Below, piece by piece: positions 43,235 through 51,680 of a stretch of 64,000 nucleotides of DNA (its first letter is position 1; every line of letters begins with the position of its first letter). Position numbers and translations under genes: made by a program. The notes under the pieces were generated by a model. The model did not search any database and had not been told where the DNA came from. It worked only from the letters and a program-made list of their open reading frames with translations. The stretch is from NCBI RefSeq assembly GCF_036226605.1, contig NZ_CP109000.1:1116001-1180000 (forward strand), given 5' to 3'. Origin of the DNA: Streptomyces sp. NBC_00704. GTDB taxonomy: Bacteria > Actinomycetota > Actinomycetes > Streptomycetales > Streptomycetaceae.

Positions 43235-44244
43235 TCGCCGTCCAGTTGCTCATCGCCCTGGCGACCCTCGTCGTCAACGCCTTCTTCGTCGGCGCCGAGT
43301 TCGCGCTGATCTCCGTACGCCGCTCCCAGATCGATCCCCACGCCGAGCAGGGCGACCGGCGCGCCCGCAGCGTGCTGTGGGGGCTACAGCACGTGTCGGC
43401 CCTGCTGGCGGCCGCCCAGCTCGGCATCACCCTGTGCACGCTGCTCCTCGGCGTGGTCGCCGAGCCCGCCATCGCGCACCTGCTGGAGCCGGTGTTCCAC
43501 GCCGTGGGAGTGCCCGAGAGCGCCGGTCACGCGGTGTCCTTCGTGATCGCGCTGGTCCTCGCCACCTATCTGCACATGCTGCTCGGCGAGATGGTCCCCA
43601 AGAACCTCGCGCTCGCCGAGCCGGTGCGCGCCGCGCTGCTGCTGGGCCCGCCGCTGGTCGCCGTCGCCCGGGGACTGCGGCCGGTGATCTTCGCGATCAA
43701 CGCCTTCGCGAACGGCCTGCTGAAGCTGCTGCGGATCGAGACGAAGGACGAGGTCACGGCGACCTTCTCGGACGCGGAACTGGCGCAGATCGTCCGCGAC
43801 GCGGGCGAGGCCGGGCTGATCGACGACCGCGCCCAGGAGCGGCTGCACGACGCCCTGGAGCTGGGCCGCCGCCCGGTGCGCGACGTCGTCCTGCCGCTGG
43901 AGCGGGTCGTCCACGCGCGCGTGGGCGTCACTCCCGAGGGCCTGGAGAGGCTCGCGGCCGAGTCCGGGTTCTCCCGGTTCCCAGTGGTGGACGAGGGCCG
44001 GCGCATCGTCGGCTACCTGCACGTGAAGGACGCGCTGGACGCCTCGCCCCGGGACGTCCCGTTCCGGCCGGAGGACATGCGGGCCATCGCGCGCGTGCGG
44101 GGGACGACCCCGCTGGACGACGTCCTGACCGCCATGCGCGGCAGCCGCACCCATCTGGCGGCCGTCCTGGGCTCCGACGGCCGGCTGGCCGGCCTGGTGA
44201 CCATGGAGGACGTGCTGCGCGAGCTGTTCGGGCAGCGGGCCTGA
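43231..44244 (+). CDS. CNNM/CorC-family membrane protein, short paralogue
   Basis: A 337-residue paralogue of the upstream gene. The DUF21 part (about 1-180) contains AEFALISVRRSQIDPHAEQG and QLGITLCTLLLGVVAEP; the CBS pair follows (about 195-335; FSRFPVVDEGRRIVGYLHVKD, LVTMEDVLRELFGQ). It lacks the C-terminal CorC_HlyC domain, so it is shorter than its partner. GTG 43231 overlaps the partner's stop, showing translational coupling. Both probably form one complex in the membrane sensing nucleotides or Mg-ATP through the CBS domains. Confidence 0.87.
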   Translation: MIAVQLLIALATLVVNAFFVGAEFALISVRRSQIDPHAEQGDRRARSVLWGLQHVSALLAAAQLGITLCTLLLGVVAEPAIAHLLEPVFHAVGVPESAGHAVSFVIALVLATYLHMLLGEMVPKNLALAEPVRAALLLGPPLVAVARGLRPVIFAINAFANGLLKLLRIETKDEVTATFSDAELAQIVRDAGEAGLIDDRAQERLHDALELGRRPVRDVVLPLERVVHARVGVTPEGLERLAAESGFSRFPVVDEGRRIVGYLHVKDALDASPRDVPFRPEDMRAIARVRGTTPLDDVLTAMRGSRTHLAAVLGSDGRLAGLVTMEDVLRELFGQRA

Positions 44245-44350
44245 CGGCGGACCGACGGGAGCGGGTGCCGAGCGGCGCCCGGCGGTGTCGCGCGCCCGGC
44301 GGAGGCGACCGACCGCCGGGTATGCGACTCGGGCTACCATCTGTGTCGCC

Positions 44351-45142
44351 ATGCAGACGAACCCCGCACACACCAGCCTGGTCGCCGTCGGCGACTCCTT
44401 CACCGAGGGCATGTCCGACCTGCTGCCCGACGGCACCTACCGGGGCTGGGCGGACCTCCTCGCCGCGCGGATGGCCGCCCGCGCCCCCGGCTTCCGGTAC
44501 GCCAACCTGGCGGTGCGCGGCAAGCTGATCGGGCAGATCGTCGAGGAGCAGGTGCCGGTGGCGGCCGCGATGGGCGCGGACGTGATCACCCTGGTCGGCG
44601 GCCTCAACGACACCCTGCGGCCCAAGTGCGACATGGGCCGGGTCAAGGGGCTGCTCACGGAGGCCGTGGAGCGGCTGGCGCCGTCCTGCAAGCAGCTGGT
44701 CCTCATGCGCAGCCCGGGGCGCAGCGGTCCCGTCCTGGAGCGGTTCCGCCCGCGCATGGAGGAGCTGTTCGCGTGCGTCGAGGAGCTGGGCGCGCGCCAC
44801 GACGCGCTCGTCGTCGACCTGTACGGCGCTCCGTCGCTGAGCGACCCGCGCATGTGGGACGTCGACCGGCTGCACCTGACGGCGGAGGGGCACCGCCGGG
44901 TCGCCGAGGCCGTCTGGCAGACCCTCGGGCACGATCCGCAGGACCCGGACGGCACGCAATGGCACGTGCCGATGGCCGCGACGCCGCCCCCGGGGTGGGC
45001 CGCCCGCCGGGTCGCCGACGCGCGGTTCGCCCGGCAGCACCTGCTGCCCTGGATCGCCCGCCGCCTCACCGGCCGCTCCTCGGGCGACGGCCTGCCGCCC
45101 AAGCGGCCCGACCTGCTGCCGTACGAGGACCCGACAGTCTGA
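44351..45142 (+). CDS. SGNH/GDSL hydrolase
   Basis: A 263-residue SGNH hydrolase (esterase or lipase fold). Block I is VAVGDSFTEGMSD with nucleophilic Ser (about residue 16), block III GGLNDTL (about 85-91) and block V DVDRLHLTAEGHRRVA with catalytic Asp and His (about 175-190). There is no signal peptide, so the enzyme is cytosolic. ATG 44351 was chosen; no ribosome site is visible, but TACCAT lies 10 nt upstream, suggesting a very short leader. The stop region is duplicated downstream and begins a tract of small repeats. Substrate is unknown. Confidence 0.82.
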   Translation: MQTNPAHTSLVAVGDSFTEGMSDLLPDGTYRGWADLLAARMAARAPGFRYANLAVRGKLIGQIVEEQVPVAAAMGADVITLVGGLNDTLRPKCDMGRVKGLLTEAVERLAPSCKQLVLMRSPGRSGPVLERFRPRMEELFACVEELGARHDALVVDLYGAPSLSDPRMWDVDRLHLTAEGHRRVAEAVWQTLGHDPQDPDGTQWHVPMAATPPPGWAARRVADARFARQHLLPWIARRLTGRSSGDGLPPKRPDLLPYEDPTV

Positions 45143-45366
45143 CGCTCCCGCACGCCGGGCGTGAGACCGCACATCCGGTCGGGGGCCAACACGACCGGCC
45201 CGACGGTCCGACGCTCCCGCACGCAGGGCGGGGGGCCGCACGACCGAGGCGGGGCCCACATGACCGGGCGCGGAGACCGCACGGCCGGGCGGGGGCCGCA
45301 CGACCGAGCCGGGTTCACACGGCCGGTCGCGGGGCCGCACGACCGGGGCGGGGTCGCGCGGCCGGG
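45130..45366 (+). repeat. Repeat tract after the SGNH gene: duplicated gene end plus ~20-bp tandem units
   Basis: The end of the hydrolase gene (32 bp, 45130-45161, including its TGA) recurs at 45199-45230 with the stop changed to CCGA. From about 45228 to 45366 follow some seven degenerate units of the form GGGGCCGCACGACCGNGGCG (19-22 bp). The tract fills most of the 314 bases before purB; no other gene is seen. Confidence 0.65.
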
Positions 45367-45442
45367 GCTGCTGTGCCGCGTGACGTCGGTCTCGTAGGTT
45401 CCGCCGAACGGGACCGCGGCGCCGGCCTGCACGAAGCGCCAG

Positions 45443-45448
45443 TAGAAT
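45443..45448 (+). promoter_or_regulatory. Leaderless-type -10 box of purB
   Basis: TAGAAT, a strong -10, lies 8 nt before the GTG start 45457 and there is no Shine-Dalgarno. No convincing -35 was found. Confidence 0.55.
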
Positions 45449-45456
45449 CCGGTCAC

Positions 45457-46899
45457 GTGACTTCCGCTGCCGCCAAGCCCCGCATCCCGAACGTCCTCGC
45501 CGGACGCTACGCCTCGACCGAGCTCGCCACGCTCTGGTCGCCCGAGCAGAAGGTGAAGCTGGAGCGTCAGCTCTGGCTCGCCGTGCTGAGGGCTCAGAAG
45601 GACCTCGGGATCGAGGTGCCGGACGCGGCGATCGCCGACTACGAGCGCGTCCTCGACACCGTGGACCTGGCCTCGATCGCCGAGCGCGAGAAGGTCACCC
45701 GGCACGACGTCAAGGCCCGCATCGAGGAGTTCAACGACCTCGCCGGGCACGAGCAGGTCCACAAGGGCATGACGTCCCGCGACCTGACGGAGAACGTCGA
45801 GCAGCTCCAGATCCGCCTCTCGCTGGAACTGGTCCGCGACCGCACGGTCGCCGTGCTGGCCCGCCTGGGCCGGCTGGCCGGCGAGTACGGCGAGCTGGTC
45901 ATGGCCGGCCGCTCGCACAACGTGGCCGCGCAGGCCACGACCCTGGGCAAGCGGTTCGCGACCGCCGCCGACGAGCTCCTCGTCGCCTACGGCCGGGTCG
46001 AGGAACTGCTCGGCCGCTACCCGCTGCGCGGCGTCAAGGGCCCCGTGGGCACCGCTCAGGACATGCTGGACCTGCTGGGCGGGGACGCCGCCAAGCTGGC
46101 CGAGCTGGAGGACCGGATCGCCGGTCACCTGGGCTTCTCGCAGGCGTTCACCTCGGTCGGCCAGGTCTACCCGCGCTCGCTGGACTACGAGGTGGTGACG
46201 GCCCTGGTGCAGCTCGCCGCGGCCCCCTCCTCGCTGGCGAAGACGATCCGGCTGATGGCCGGGCACGAGCTGGTCACCGAGGGCTTCAAGCCCGGCCAGG
46301 TCGGCTCCTCCGCCATGCCGCACAAGATGAACACCCGCTCCTGCGAACGCGTCAACGGCCTGATGGTCGTCCTGCGCGGCTACGCGTCGATGACCGGCGA
46401 GCTGGCGGGCGACCAGTGGAACGAGGGCGACGTGTCCTGCTCGGTGGTGCGCCGGGTCGCGCTGCCGGACGCGTTCTTCGCGCTCGACGGCCTGCTGGAG
46501 ACGTTCCTGACGGTCCTCGACGAGTTCGGCGCCTTCCCGGCCGTCGTCGCCCGCGAGCTCGACCGCTACCTGCCGTTCCTCGCCACCACCAAGGTGCTGA
46601 TGGGCGCGGTGCGCGCGGGCGTCGGCCGCGAGGTCGCGCACGAGGCCATCAAGGAGAACGCCGTGGCCTCGGCGCTGGCGATGCGCGAGCGGGGCGCCGA
46701 GCGCAACGAGCTGCTGGACAAGCTGGCGGCGGACGAGCGCCTGCCGCTCGACCGGGCGCAGCTCGACGCGCTGATGGCCGACAAGCTGTCGTTCACAGGC
46801 GCCGCGTCCGCGCAGGTCGCCGTCGTGGTCGGCCGGATCGAGGAGATCGTCAAGCAGCGGCCCGAGGCCGCCGGTTACACGCCGGGAGCGATCCTCTGA
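45457..46899 (+). CDS. purB: Adenylosuccinate lyase
   Basis: Removes fumarate from SAICAR and adenylosuccinate in purine synthesis. The 480-residue product shows AGRYASTELATLWS, DVKARIEEFNDLAGHEQVHK, MTSRDLTENVEQ, AGRSHNVAAQATTLGKR (catalytic His region) and the family signature GSSAMPHKMNTRSCERV with catalytic Ser in the flexible loop. GTG 45457 was chosen because earlier in-frame starts lie in the repeat tract or the hydrolase gene, and the -10 TAGAAT predicts a leaderless start there. The next gene overlaps its stop. Confidence 0.95.
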   Translation: MTSAAAKPRIPNVLAGRYASTELATLWSPEQKVKLERQLWLAVLRAQKDLGIEVPDAAIADYERVLDTVDLASIAEREKVTRHDVKARIEEFNDLAGHEQVHKGMTSRDLTENVEQLQIRLSLELVRDRTVAVLARLGRLAGEYGELVMAGRSHNVAAQATTLGKRFATAADELLVAYGRVEELLGRYPLRGVKGPVGTAQDMLDLLGGDAAKLAELEDRIAGHLGFSQAFTSVGQVYPRSLDYEVVTALVQLAAAPSSLAKTIRLMAGHELVTEGFKPGQVGSSAMPHKMNTRSCERVNGLMVVLRGYASMTGELAGDQWNEGDVSCSVVRRVALPDAFFALDGLLETFLTVLDEFGAFPAVVARELDRYLPFLATTKVLMGAVRAGVGREVAHEAIKENAVASALAMRERGAERNELLDKLAADERLPLDRAQLDALMADKLSFTGAASAQVAVVVGRIEEIVKQRPEAAGYTPGAIL

Positions 46900-47441
46900 C
46901 GCGCTTCACCCAGGCGGAGCTGGAGGCCGCCCGCGACCGTCTCGTCCCGGACGTCGTCGCGGACGGCCTGCGCGTGTTGTTCTGCGGCATCAACCCGGGC
47001 CTGATGACGGCGGCGACCGGCCACCACTTCGCCCGCCCCGGCAACCGCTTCTGGCCCGTGCTGCACCTGTCCGGCTTCACGCCGAGGCTGCTGAAGCCGG
47101 CCGAGCAGGGGGAGCTGCCGGGCTTCGGGCTCGGCATCACCAACGTGGTGGCGCGGGCGACGGCCCGGGCGGACGAGCTGAGCGCCGAGGAGTACCGAGA
47201 GGGCGGCCGGCTGCTGGAGCGGAAGGTGACGGCGCTGAAGCCGCGTTGGCTGGCGGTGGTCGGAGTGACCGCCTACCGGGCCGCTTTCGACGACCGCAGG
47301 GCCGCGGTGGGGCCGCAGGAGCGGCTCATCGGGGACACCCGCGTGTGGGTGCTGCCGAACCCCAGCGGTCTGAACGCGCACTGGACGACGGCGACGATGG
47401 CGCAGGAGTTCGCCCGGCTGCGGGCGGCGGCGCAGGACTGA
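46896..47441 (+). CDS. mug: G/U mismatch-specific uracil-DNA glycosylase (Mug/TDG)
   Basis: Excises uracil or thymine mispaired with guanine. The 181-residue product has the active-site block LFCGINPGLMTAATGHHFAR (Asn of the family motif) and RPGNRFWPVLHLSG, plus LPNPSGLNAHWTTATMAQEF at the end. No ATG, GTG or TTG gives a full-length protein. The only candidate is CTG 46896, overlapping the purB TGA (CTGA), with GGGAG 8 nt upstream; the protein then reads (M)TRFTQAELEAARDRLVPDV, the family start as I recall it. Coupling to purB translation would support the unusual start. Confidence 0.88.
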   Translation: MTRFTQAELEAARDRLVPDVVADGLRVLFCGINPGLMTAATGHHFARPGNRFWPVLHLSGFTPRLLKPAEQGELPGFGLGITNVVARATARADELSAEEYREGGRLLERKVTALKPRWLAVVGVTAYRAAFDDRRAAVGPQERLIGDTRVWVLPNPSGLNAHWTTATMAQEFARLRAAAQD

Positions 47442-47476
47442 CGGCGACGCGGGGCTGACCGCGGTCGGCGCGACGG

Positions 47477-47887
47477 TCAGGGCGGGCCGGTCTCCGTCAC
47501 CACCAGCAGGAGCTGGAAGGGCAGTTCCGGGTCCCACTGGGAGACGCCGAGGGCCAGCCAGCGCGGGGTGCCGGGCACCTGCCACAGGTGCAGGTCCGGA
47601 ACGTGACCGCTGAGCGAGGCCCACGGCTCGGGTATGTCCTCGCCCTCCAGGGAGCGTTCCAGCGTGCTCGCCAGACTGACGAGGTGCGGCGGCCCCCAGC
47701 GGTCGGTCAGCCGCTGCGTGAGCCCGTCCCGGTCGGCCTCGTACTGCTCCTCCGTCGCCTCCCTCGCGCTGCGGCCCTCGTCGAAGAAGTCGCCGCTGGT
47801 CTGCAACTCCGCCACGAGATACCCCTCCGCGGGCAGCGCCCGGACGCTCAGCAGGTCGACGGCGGCCAGACCATGGGCGATGTCCAT
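47477..47887 (-). CDS. Conserved-looking hypothetical protein
   Basis: A 136-residue acidic protein without signal or membrane segments: MDIAHGLAAVDLLSVRALPA, TSGDFFDEGRSAREATEEQY, DRWGPPHLVSLASTLERS, LHLWQVPGTPRWLALGVSQW. The Trp-rich second half suggests a small globular domain but no family is recognised. An alternative GTG at 47935 adds 16 residues, including a TTA codon (minus strand, near 47899); those codons (CAA, TTG, TCA, TTA) are unlike coding DNA here, so ATG 47887 was preferred. The gene lies behind the ABC permease on the same strand, 58 bases away. Confidence 0.65.
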   Translation of the reverse strand: MDIAHGLAAVDLLSVRALPAEGYLVAELQTSGDFFDEGRSAREATEEQYEADRDGLTQRLTDRWGPPHLVSLASTLERSLEGEDIPEPWASLSGHVPDLHLWQVPGTPRWLALGVSQWDPELPFQLLLVVTETGPP

Positions 47888-47945
47888 GTGATCCAGTAAA
47901 CCGGCCGCCACTGACAATTGGCGGCCCGTCAGCACGCCGGCCCGC

Positions 47946-48671
47946 TCAGGCGTCCCGCGCCCGCACCCGCCACGCGCCGACGGCGACCGCCGCCGCCGTC
48001 CACAGGGCGGTCACCGCGAGCCCGGTCCACGGCCCCAGAAGGCCGTCCCACCTGCTGTGCAGGACGACTTGACCGGCCCGGTCGGGCAGCAGGTCGGCGG
48101 CGTTGCCGTTCACGTCGCCGATGACGAAGGACACGACCAGGAGGAAGGGCACGAGGATGCTCAGGGTCCCGACCCCGCTGCGCAGGACCGTGGTGAGGCC
48201 GGCCGCGAGCAGGGCCATCAGCGTCAGGTAGACGGCGCAGCCGACCGTCCCGCGCGCCCACTCCGCCGGGGTCGCCTCCTGCTCCCCCGGCCCCGCGGCC
48301 GCCGCTGCGACGGTCAGGGCGGCCAGGCCCGTGACGAGGCCGACGGCGAACACCGCAAGGCCGATCGCCGTCAGCTTGGCGGCGAACCAGCGGCCCCGGC
48401 GGGGCACCGCGGCCAGCGACAGGCGCAGGGCTCCGGCACGGAACTCGGCGGACACGGCCGTGGTGCCGAAGGCGATCGCCGCGATCTGACCGAGGGTCAC
48501 GCCGAAGAACGCCGAGAACAGGGCGTCGTCGCCGCCCTCGTCGAGTCCGGCCAGTGCGGAGAACGCTGCCGTGGCGAGCGGCAGGGCGGCCAGGGCGCCG
48601 ATCTGCGCGCGCAGTGTGCGGATCTTGATCCACTCGGCGTGGAGTGCGGGCGGGAACGCCGGGGAACTCAT
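47946..48671 (-). CDS. ABC-2 type permease
   Basis: A 241-residue integral membrane subunit of the exporter formed with the upstream ATPase. It begins HAEWIKIRTLRAQIGALA, typical of ABC-2 permeases, and I count six helices (about 20-38, 55-73, 103-122, 143-165, 170-190, 216-235). ATG 48671 overlaps the ATPase stop (ATGA). The divergent kinase/regulator pair probably controls this exporter. Export of an antimicrobial, lantibiotic or lipid is typical of this arrangement; the substrate is unknown. Confidence 0.87.
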   Translation of the reverse strand: MSSPAFPPALHAEWIKIRTLRAQIGALAALPLATAAFSALAGLDEGGDDALFSAFFGVTLGQIAAIAFGTTAVSAEFRAGALRLSLAAVPRRGRWFAAKLTAIGLAVFAVGLVTGLAALTVAAAAAGPGEQEATPAEWARGTVGCAVYLTLMALLAAGLTTVLRSGVGTLSILVPFLLVVSFVIGDVNGNAADLLPDRAGQVVLHSRWDGLLGPWTGLAVTALWTAAAVAVGAWRVRARDA

Positions 48672-49597
48672 GCTCGGGCCTCCTCGTGGGGCCGGGACGC
48701 GAACTCGGCGTCGGCGGCGGTGAGAGCGAGGTAGGCCTGCTCGAGCGTGCCTTCCTGCGCCGAGAGTTCGAGCAGCGGGACACCCGCCGCGGAGACGAGC
48801 GGGCCGATGTCGTCCACGCGCGCGTGGCGCACGGTCCAGTGCCCGTCGGGATGGTGGACGGCGGTGTGGCCGTGCCGGGCGAGGGCGTTCTTCAGGGCGG
48901 CCGGATCCGTCGTGCGGATGCGGACGCCCGGCTGCACGCGCGTGTCGATGAACTCGCGCAGGGGGGTGTCGGCGAGCAGGCGGCCCCGGCCGAGGACGAC
49001 GAGGTGGTCCGCGAAGGACGCGGTCTCGTTCATGAGGTGGCTGGAGACCAGCACGGTGCGGCCCTCTCCGGCGAGCCGGCGCAGCAACCCCCGGATCCAG
49101 ACGATGCCTTCGGGGTCCAGGCCGTTGGCGGGTTCGTCGAGCAGGACGACGGCGGGGTCGCCGAGCAGGGCGGCGGCGATGCCGAGCCGCTGGCGCATGC
49201 CGAGGGAGTACGTCCTGACCCGGCGCCGGGCGGCCGGGGCCAGTCCGGTCTCCTCCAGCACCCGGTCGACCCGGCCGGCGGGCAGGCGGTTGCTCGCGGC
49301 GAGGGCGAGCAGGTGGTCGCGCCCGGTCCGTGAGCCGTGGGCGGCCCCGGCGTCGAGCAGGGCGCCGACGTGGCGGAGGGGTTCGGTGAGGGTGGCGTAG
49401 GGGCGGCCCGCCAGGGTGGCGGTACCGGCGGTCGGCCGGTCGAGGCCGAGCAGGAGACGCAAGGTGGTGGACTTGCCCGCGCCGTTGGGGCCGAGGAAGC
49501 CGGTGACGCGGCCGGGCAGGACCTGGAAGGTGAGCCGGTCCACGGCCCGCCGGGGGCCGTACTCCTTGGTGAGCCGGTGGACGTCGATGCTGGTCAT
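48668..49597 (-). CDS. ABC-2 exporter ATP-binding protein
   Basis: A 309-residue ATPase: Walker A GPNGAGKST (about 37-45), signature YSLGMRQRLGIA (the ABC-2/bacitracin-type SLGM form), Walker B VVLLDEPANGLDPEG, switch His SSHLMNE. The C-terminal third (about 215-305) resembles the extension of BcrA/NatA-type ATPases. ATG 49597 is preferred to 49603, because AGGG then stands 8 nt upstream. Its product works with the permease whose start overlaps its stop. It is divergent from the histidine kinase gene by 108 bases. Confidence 0.9.
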   Translation of the reverse strand: MTSIDVHRLTKEYGPRRAVDRLTFQVLPGRVTGFLGPNGAGKSTTLRLLLGLDRPTAGTATLAGRPYATLTEPLRHVGALLDAGAAHGSRTGRDHLLALAASNRLPAGRVDRVLEETGLAPAARRRVRTYSLGMRQRLGIAAALLGDPAVVLLDEPANGLDPEGIVWIRGLLRRLAGEGRTVLVSSHLMNETASFADHLVVLGRGRLLADTPLREFIDTRVQPGVRIRTTDPAALKNALARHGHTAVHHPDGHWTVRHARVDDIGPLVSAAGVPLLELSAQEGTLEQAYLALTAADAEFASRPHEEARA

Positions 49598-49705
49598 GTC
49601 CATCACCCTGGCCGCCGGCCGGGGCGGGGGCCTCCCCCGCGCGTGGAGTTCCTCTCCCCCGCCCGGGGGAGGCCCGTTGTCGGCGGGGCCTGCCACCATG
49701 TCCGC

Positions 49706-50875
49706 ATGGGCCGCCTGTTGAGCCCGCTGCTGCGGGGGAAGACGTACACACGACTGCTGCACCTGTGGGTGCCGATGCTGGTCGTGAGCGTCTGGATGTT
49801 CGTCGCGCCCGAGCGGCCCTGGGTGCCCGCTCTCGCGCTCGTCCCGGTCGGGCTCGTTCCCGCCGTGCGCAGGGGCGAGGGGGTGCAGGCGCAGTTGCTG
49901 CTCACGCCGGACGAGCGGGAGCCGGGGTTCTCGGTGGCTCCGTCGGCGACCTGGCGGGACCGGCTCCGTACGGTGCTGTGGCTGGAAGTGCGCATGGCGT
50001 TCGGCGTGGTGACCGCGTTCGCCTGCGTCTGGCTGCCGGTCGCGGTGGTCGAACTGGTCCGCAGCGCGCGCGGTGGTGCGGGCGCCGGCGTCCCGGGCCT
50101 TCCCGCGCTGGGGGCGCACTGGTGGTCGGCGCTCCTGACGCCGCTTCCGCTGCTCGTCCTGTACGCACTGGTCGTCGCGCTGGGCGAGGCGGCCACCTCC
50201 CTCGCGCGGCGGCTCCTGGGCCCGTCGGCCGCGGAACGGCTCGCCGCCCTGGAGTCGCGCACCGAGCAGCTCTTGGAGCGCAACCGGATCGCCCGGGAGC
50301 TGCACGACTCGATCGGGCACGCGCTCACCGTGGCGGTGGTGCAGGCGGGCGCGGCCCGGGCGGCGGGCGATCCGGCGTTCACCGACCGGGCGCTCGGGGC
50401 GATCGAGGAGACCGGCCGGGCCGCCCTGGAGGACCTGGAGCGGGTGCTGGGCGTGCTGCGGGAGGCCGAGCGGCCCTTGAGCCGTCGGCCGACGCTGGCG
50501 GAGGCCGACCGCCTGCTGCACTCGGCGCGGGCCTCGGGCGCGGAGATCGACGCCGAGGTGACGGGCCCGCTGGAGCGGGTTCCGGGGCCGGTGTCGCGTG
50601 AGGGATACCGCATCCTCCAGGAGTCGTTGACGAACGTGCTGCGGCATGCGGGGCCCGTTCCGGTCCGGGTGCGCGTCGGGGTCGCCGACGGCGTCCTCCG
50701 CCTGGAGGTGCGCAACCGGCTCTCCGGTCCCGTGCCCGGCCCCGGGCGGGGCAGCGGGCTGCGGGGCATACGGGAGCGCGCGGCGCTGCTCGGCGGCCGG
50801 GCCTCGACGGGGCCGGACGCGGGCGACTGGCAGGTCCACGCGGAGTTGCCCGCCGAGTTGACCCAGAGCCGGTGA
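49706..50875 (+). CDS. NarL-type sensor histidine kinase
   Basis: A 389-residue HisKA_3 kinase. N-terminal helices (about 18-33, 37-54, 97-118, 145-163) form the membrane sensor, with little outside the membrane, as in intramembrane-sensing kinases linked to ABC exporters. The phospho-acceptor is His200 in RIARELHDSIGHALT, and the ATPase domain has QESLTNVLRHAG and GRGSGLRGIRERAALLGG. CACCAT, a -10-like box, lies 6 nt before ATG 49706 without a ribosome site. The NarL regulator follows 37 bases later; the ABC exporter is divergent. Confidence 0.88.
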   Translation: MGRLLSPLLRGKTYTRLLHLWVPMLVVSVWMFVAPERPWVPALALVPVGLVPAVRRGEGVQAQLLLTPDEREPGFSVAPSATWRDRLRTVLWLEVRMAFGVVTAFACVWLPVAVVELVRSARGGAGAGVPGLPALGAHWWSALLTPLPLLVLYALVVALGEAATSLARRLLGPSAAERLAALESRTEQLLERNRIARELHDSIGHALTVAVVQAGAARAAGDPAFTDRALGAIEETGRAALEDLERVLGVLREAERPLSRRPTLAEADRLLHSARASGAEIDAEVTGPLERVPGPVSREGYRILQESLTNVLRHAGPVPVRVRVGVADGVLRLEVRNRLSGPVPGPGRGSGLRGIRERAALLGGRASTGPDAGDWQVHAELPAELTQSR

Positions 50876-50900
50876 CCCCTTGCGATCACGGCCATACACC

Positions 50901-50906
50901 TAGGGT
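50901..50906 (+). promoter_or_regulatory. Leaderless-type -10 box of the NarL regulator
   Basis: TAGGGT lies 6 nt before ATG 50913, with TTGCGA 15 nt upstream as a short-spaced -35. No Shine-Dalgarno is present, so the regulator probably has its own promoter besides read-through from the kinase. Confidence 0.5.
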
Positions 50907-50912
50907 GGACGG

Positions 50913-51581
50913 ATGCCGGTGACCGTGCTTCTCGTCGACGACGAACCCCTGGTGCGCGCGGGCCTGCGGGCGGTGCTGGAGGCGCAGTCAGGCATCGAGG
51001 TGGTCGGCGAGGCGGCGGACGGGGCGGCGGTGATCCCGCTGGTGCGGCGGTTGCGGCCCGACGTCGTCGCGATGGACGTCCGGATGCCGCTGATGGACGG
51101 CATCGAGGCCACGCGCGCGGTGCTGCGCACGGTGGACAGGCCGCCCAAGATCCTGGTCGTGACGACCTTCGAGAACGACGAGTACGTGTACGAGGCGCTG
51201 CGCGCGGGCGCGGACGGGTTCCTGCTGAAGCGGGCCCGGCCCGCCGAGATCGTGCACGCCGTGCGCCTGATCGCCGAAGGCGAGTCGCTGCTGTTCCCGG
51301 CCTCGGTGCGACGGCTGGCCGCCGAGTACGGCGGCGGGGGCGGGGCGGCGAACCAAGCGGCGCGCGACGTGCTGGAGCGGGCCCGGCTGACCGGCCGGGA
51401 GGCCGAGGTGCTGCGGCTGATGGCGCGCGGGCTGTCCAACGCGGAGATCGCCGCCGGGCTCCTCGTGGGGGCCGAGACCGTGAAGTCGCATGTGAGCGCG
51501 GTGCTGACGAAACTGGGGGCGCGGGACCGCACCCAGGCGGTGATCACCGCGTACGAATCGGGGTTCGTGGCCCCTGGGTGA
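50913..51581 (+). CDS. NarL/FixJ-family response regulator
   Basis: A 222-residue regulator paired with the kinase just upstream. Receiver domain: VLLVDDEP, phospho-acceptor Asp55 in VVAMDVRMPLMDG, Lys in GFLLKRA. The LuxR-type helix-turn-helix covers about residues 155-215 (LTGREAEVLRLMARGLSNAE, VGAETVKSHVSAVLTKLGAR). The likely target is the divergent ABC exporter operon, a common Streptomyces arrangement in which kinase, regulator and exporter form a self-contained stress or export module. Confidence 0.9.
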   Translation: MPVTVLLVDDEPLVRAGLRAVLEAQSGIEVVGEAADGAAVIPLVRRLRPDVVAMDVRMPLMDGIEATRAVLRTVDRPPKILVVTTFENDEYVYEALRAGADGFLLKRARPAEIVHAVRLIAEGESLLFPASVRRLAAEYGGGGGAANQAARDVLERARLTGREAEVLRLMARGLSNAEIAAGLLVGAETVKSHVSAVLTKLGARDRTQAVITAYESGFVAPG

Positions 51582-51680
51582 ACGGTGCGTGACGACTTCG
51601 GTACGAAGGCGGCACTCGCCCGGGTCCGCCCCGCCGAGTACGATCCGCCCCAGCACGGGCTCGAGCTGGAAGGACGCACC

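Noticed and set aside
45161..45397. 78-codon frame inside the repeat tract before purB
   Set aside because: Reads as repeated GPHDR/GRG units following the DNA repeat; no ribosome site.
47888..47935. GTG start at 47935 that would give the hypothetical gene a TTA (bldA) codon
   Set aside because: Codons in the extension are unlike coding DNA here; ATG 47887 is simpler. Kept as a possibility in the feature text.
51585..51680. Start of the ROK regulator at GTG 51585
   Set aside because: No ribosome site; TTG 51681 has GGAAGGA and begins at the family N-terminus. Not fully excluded.
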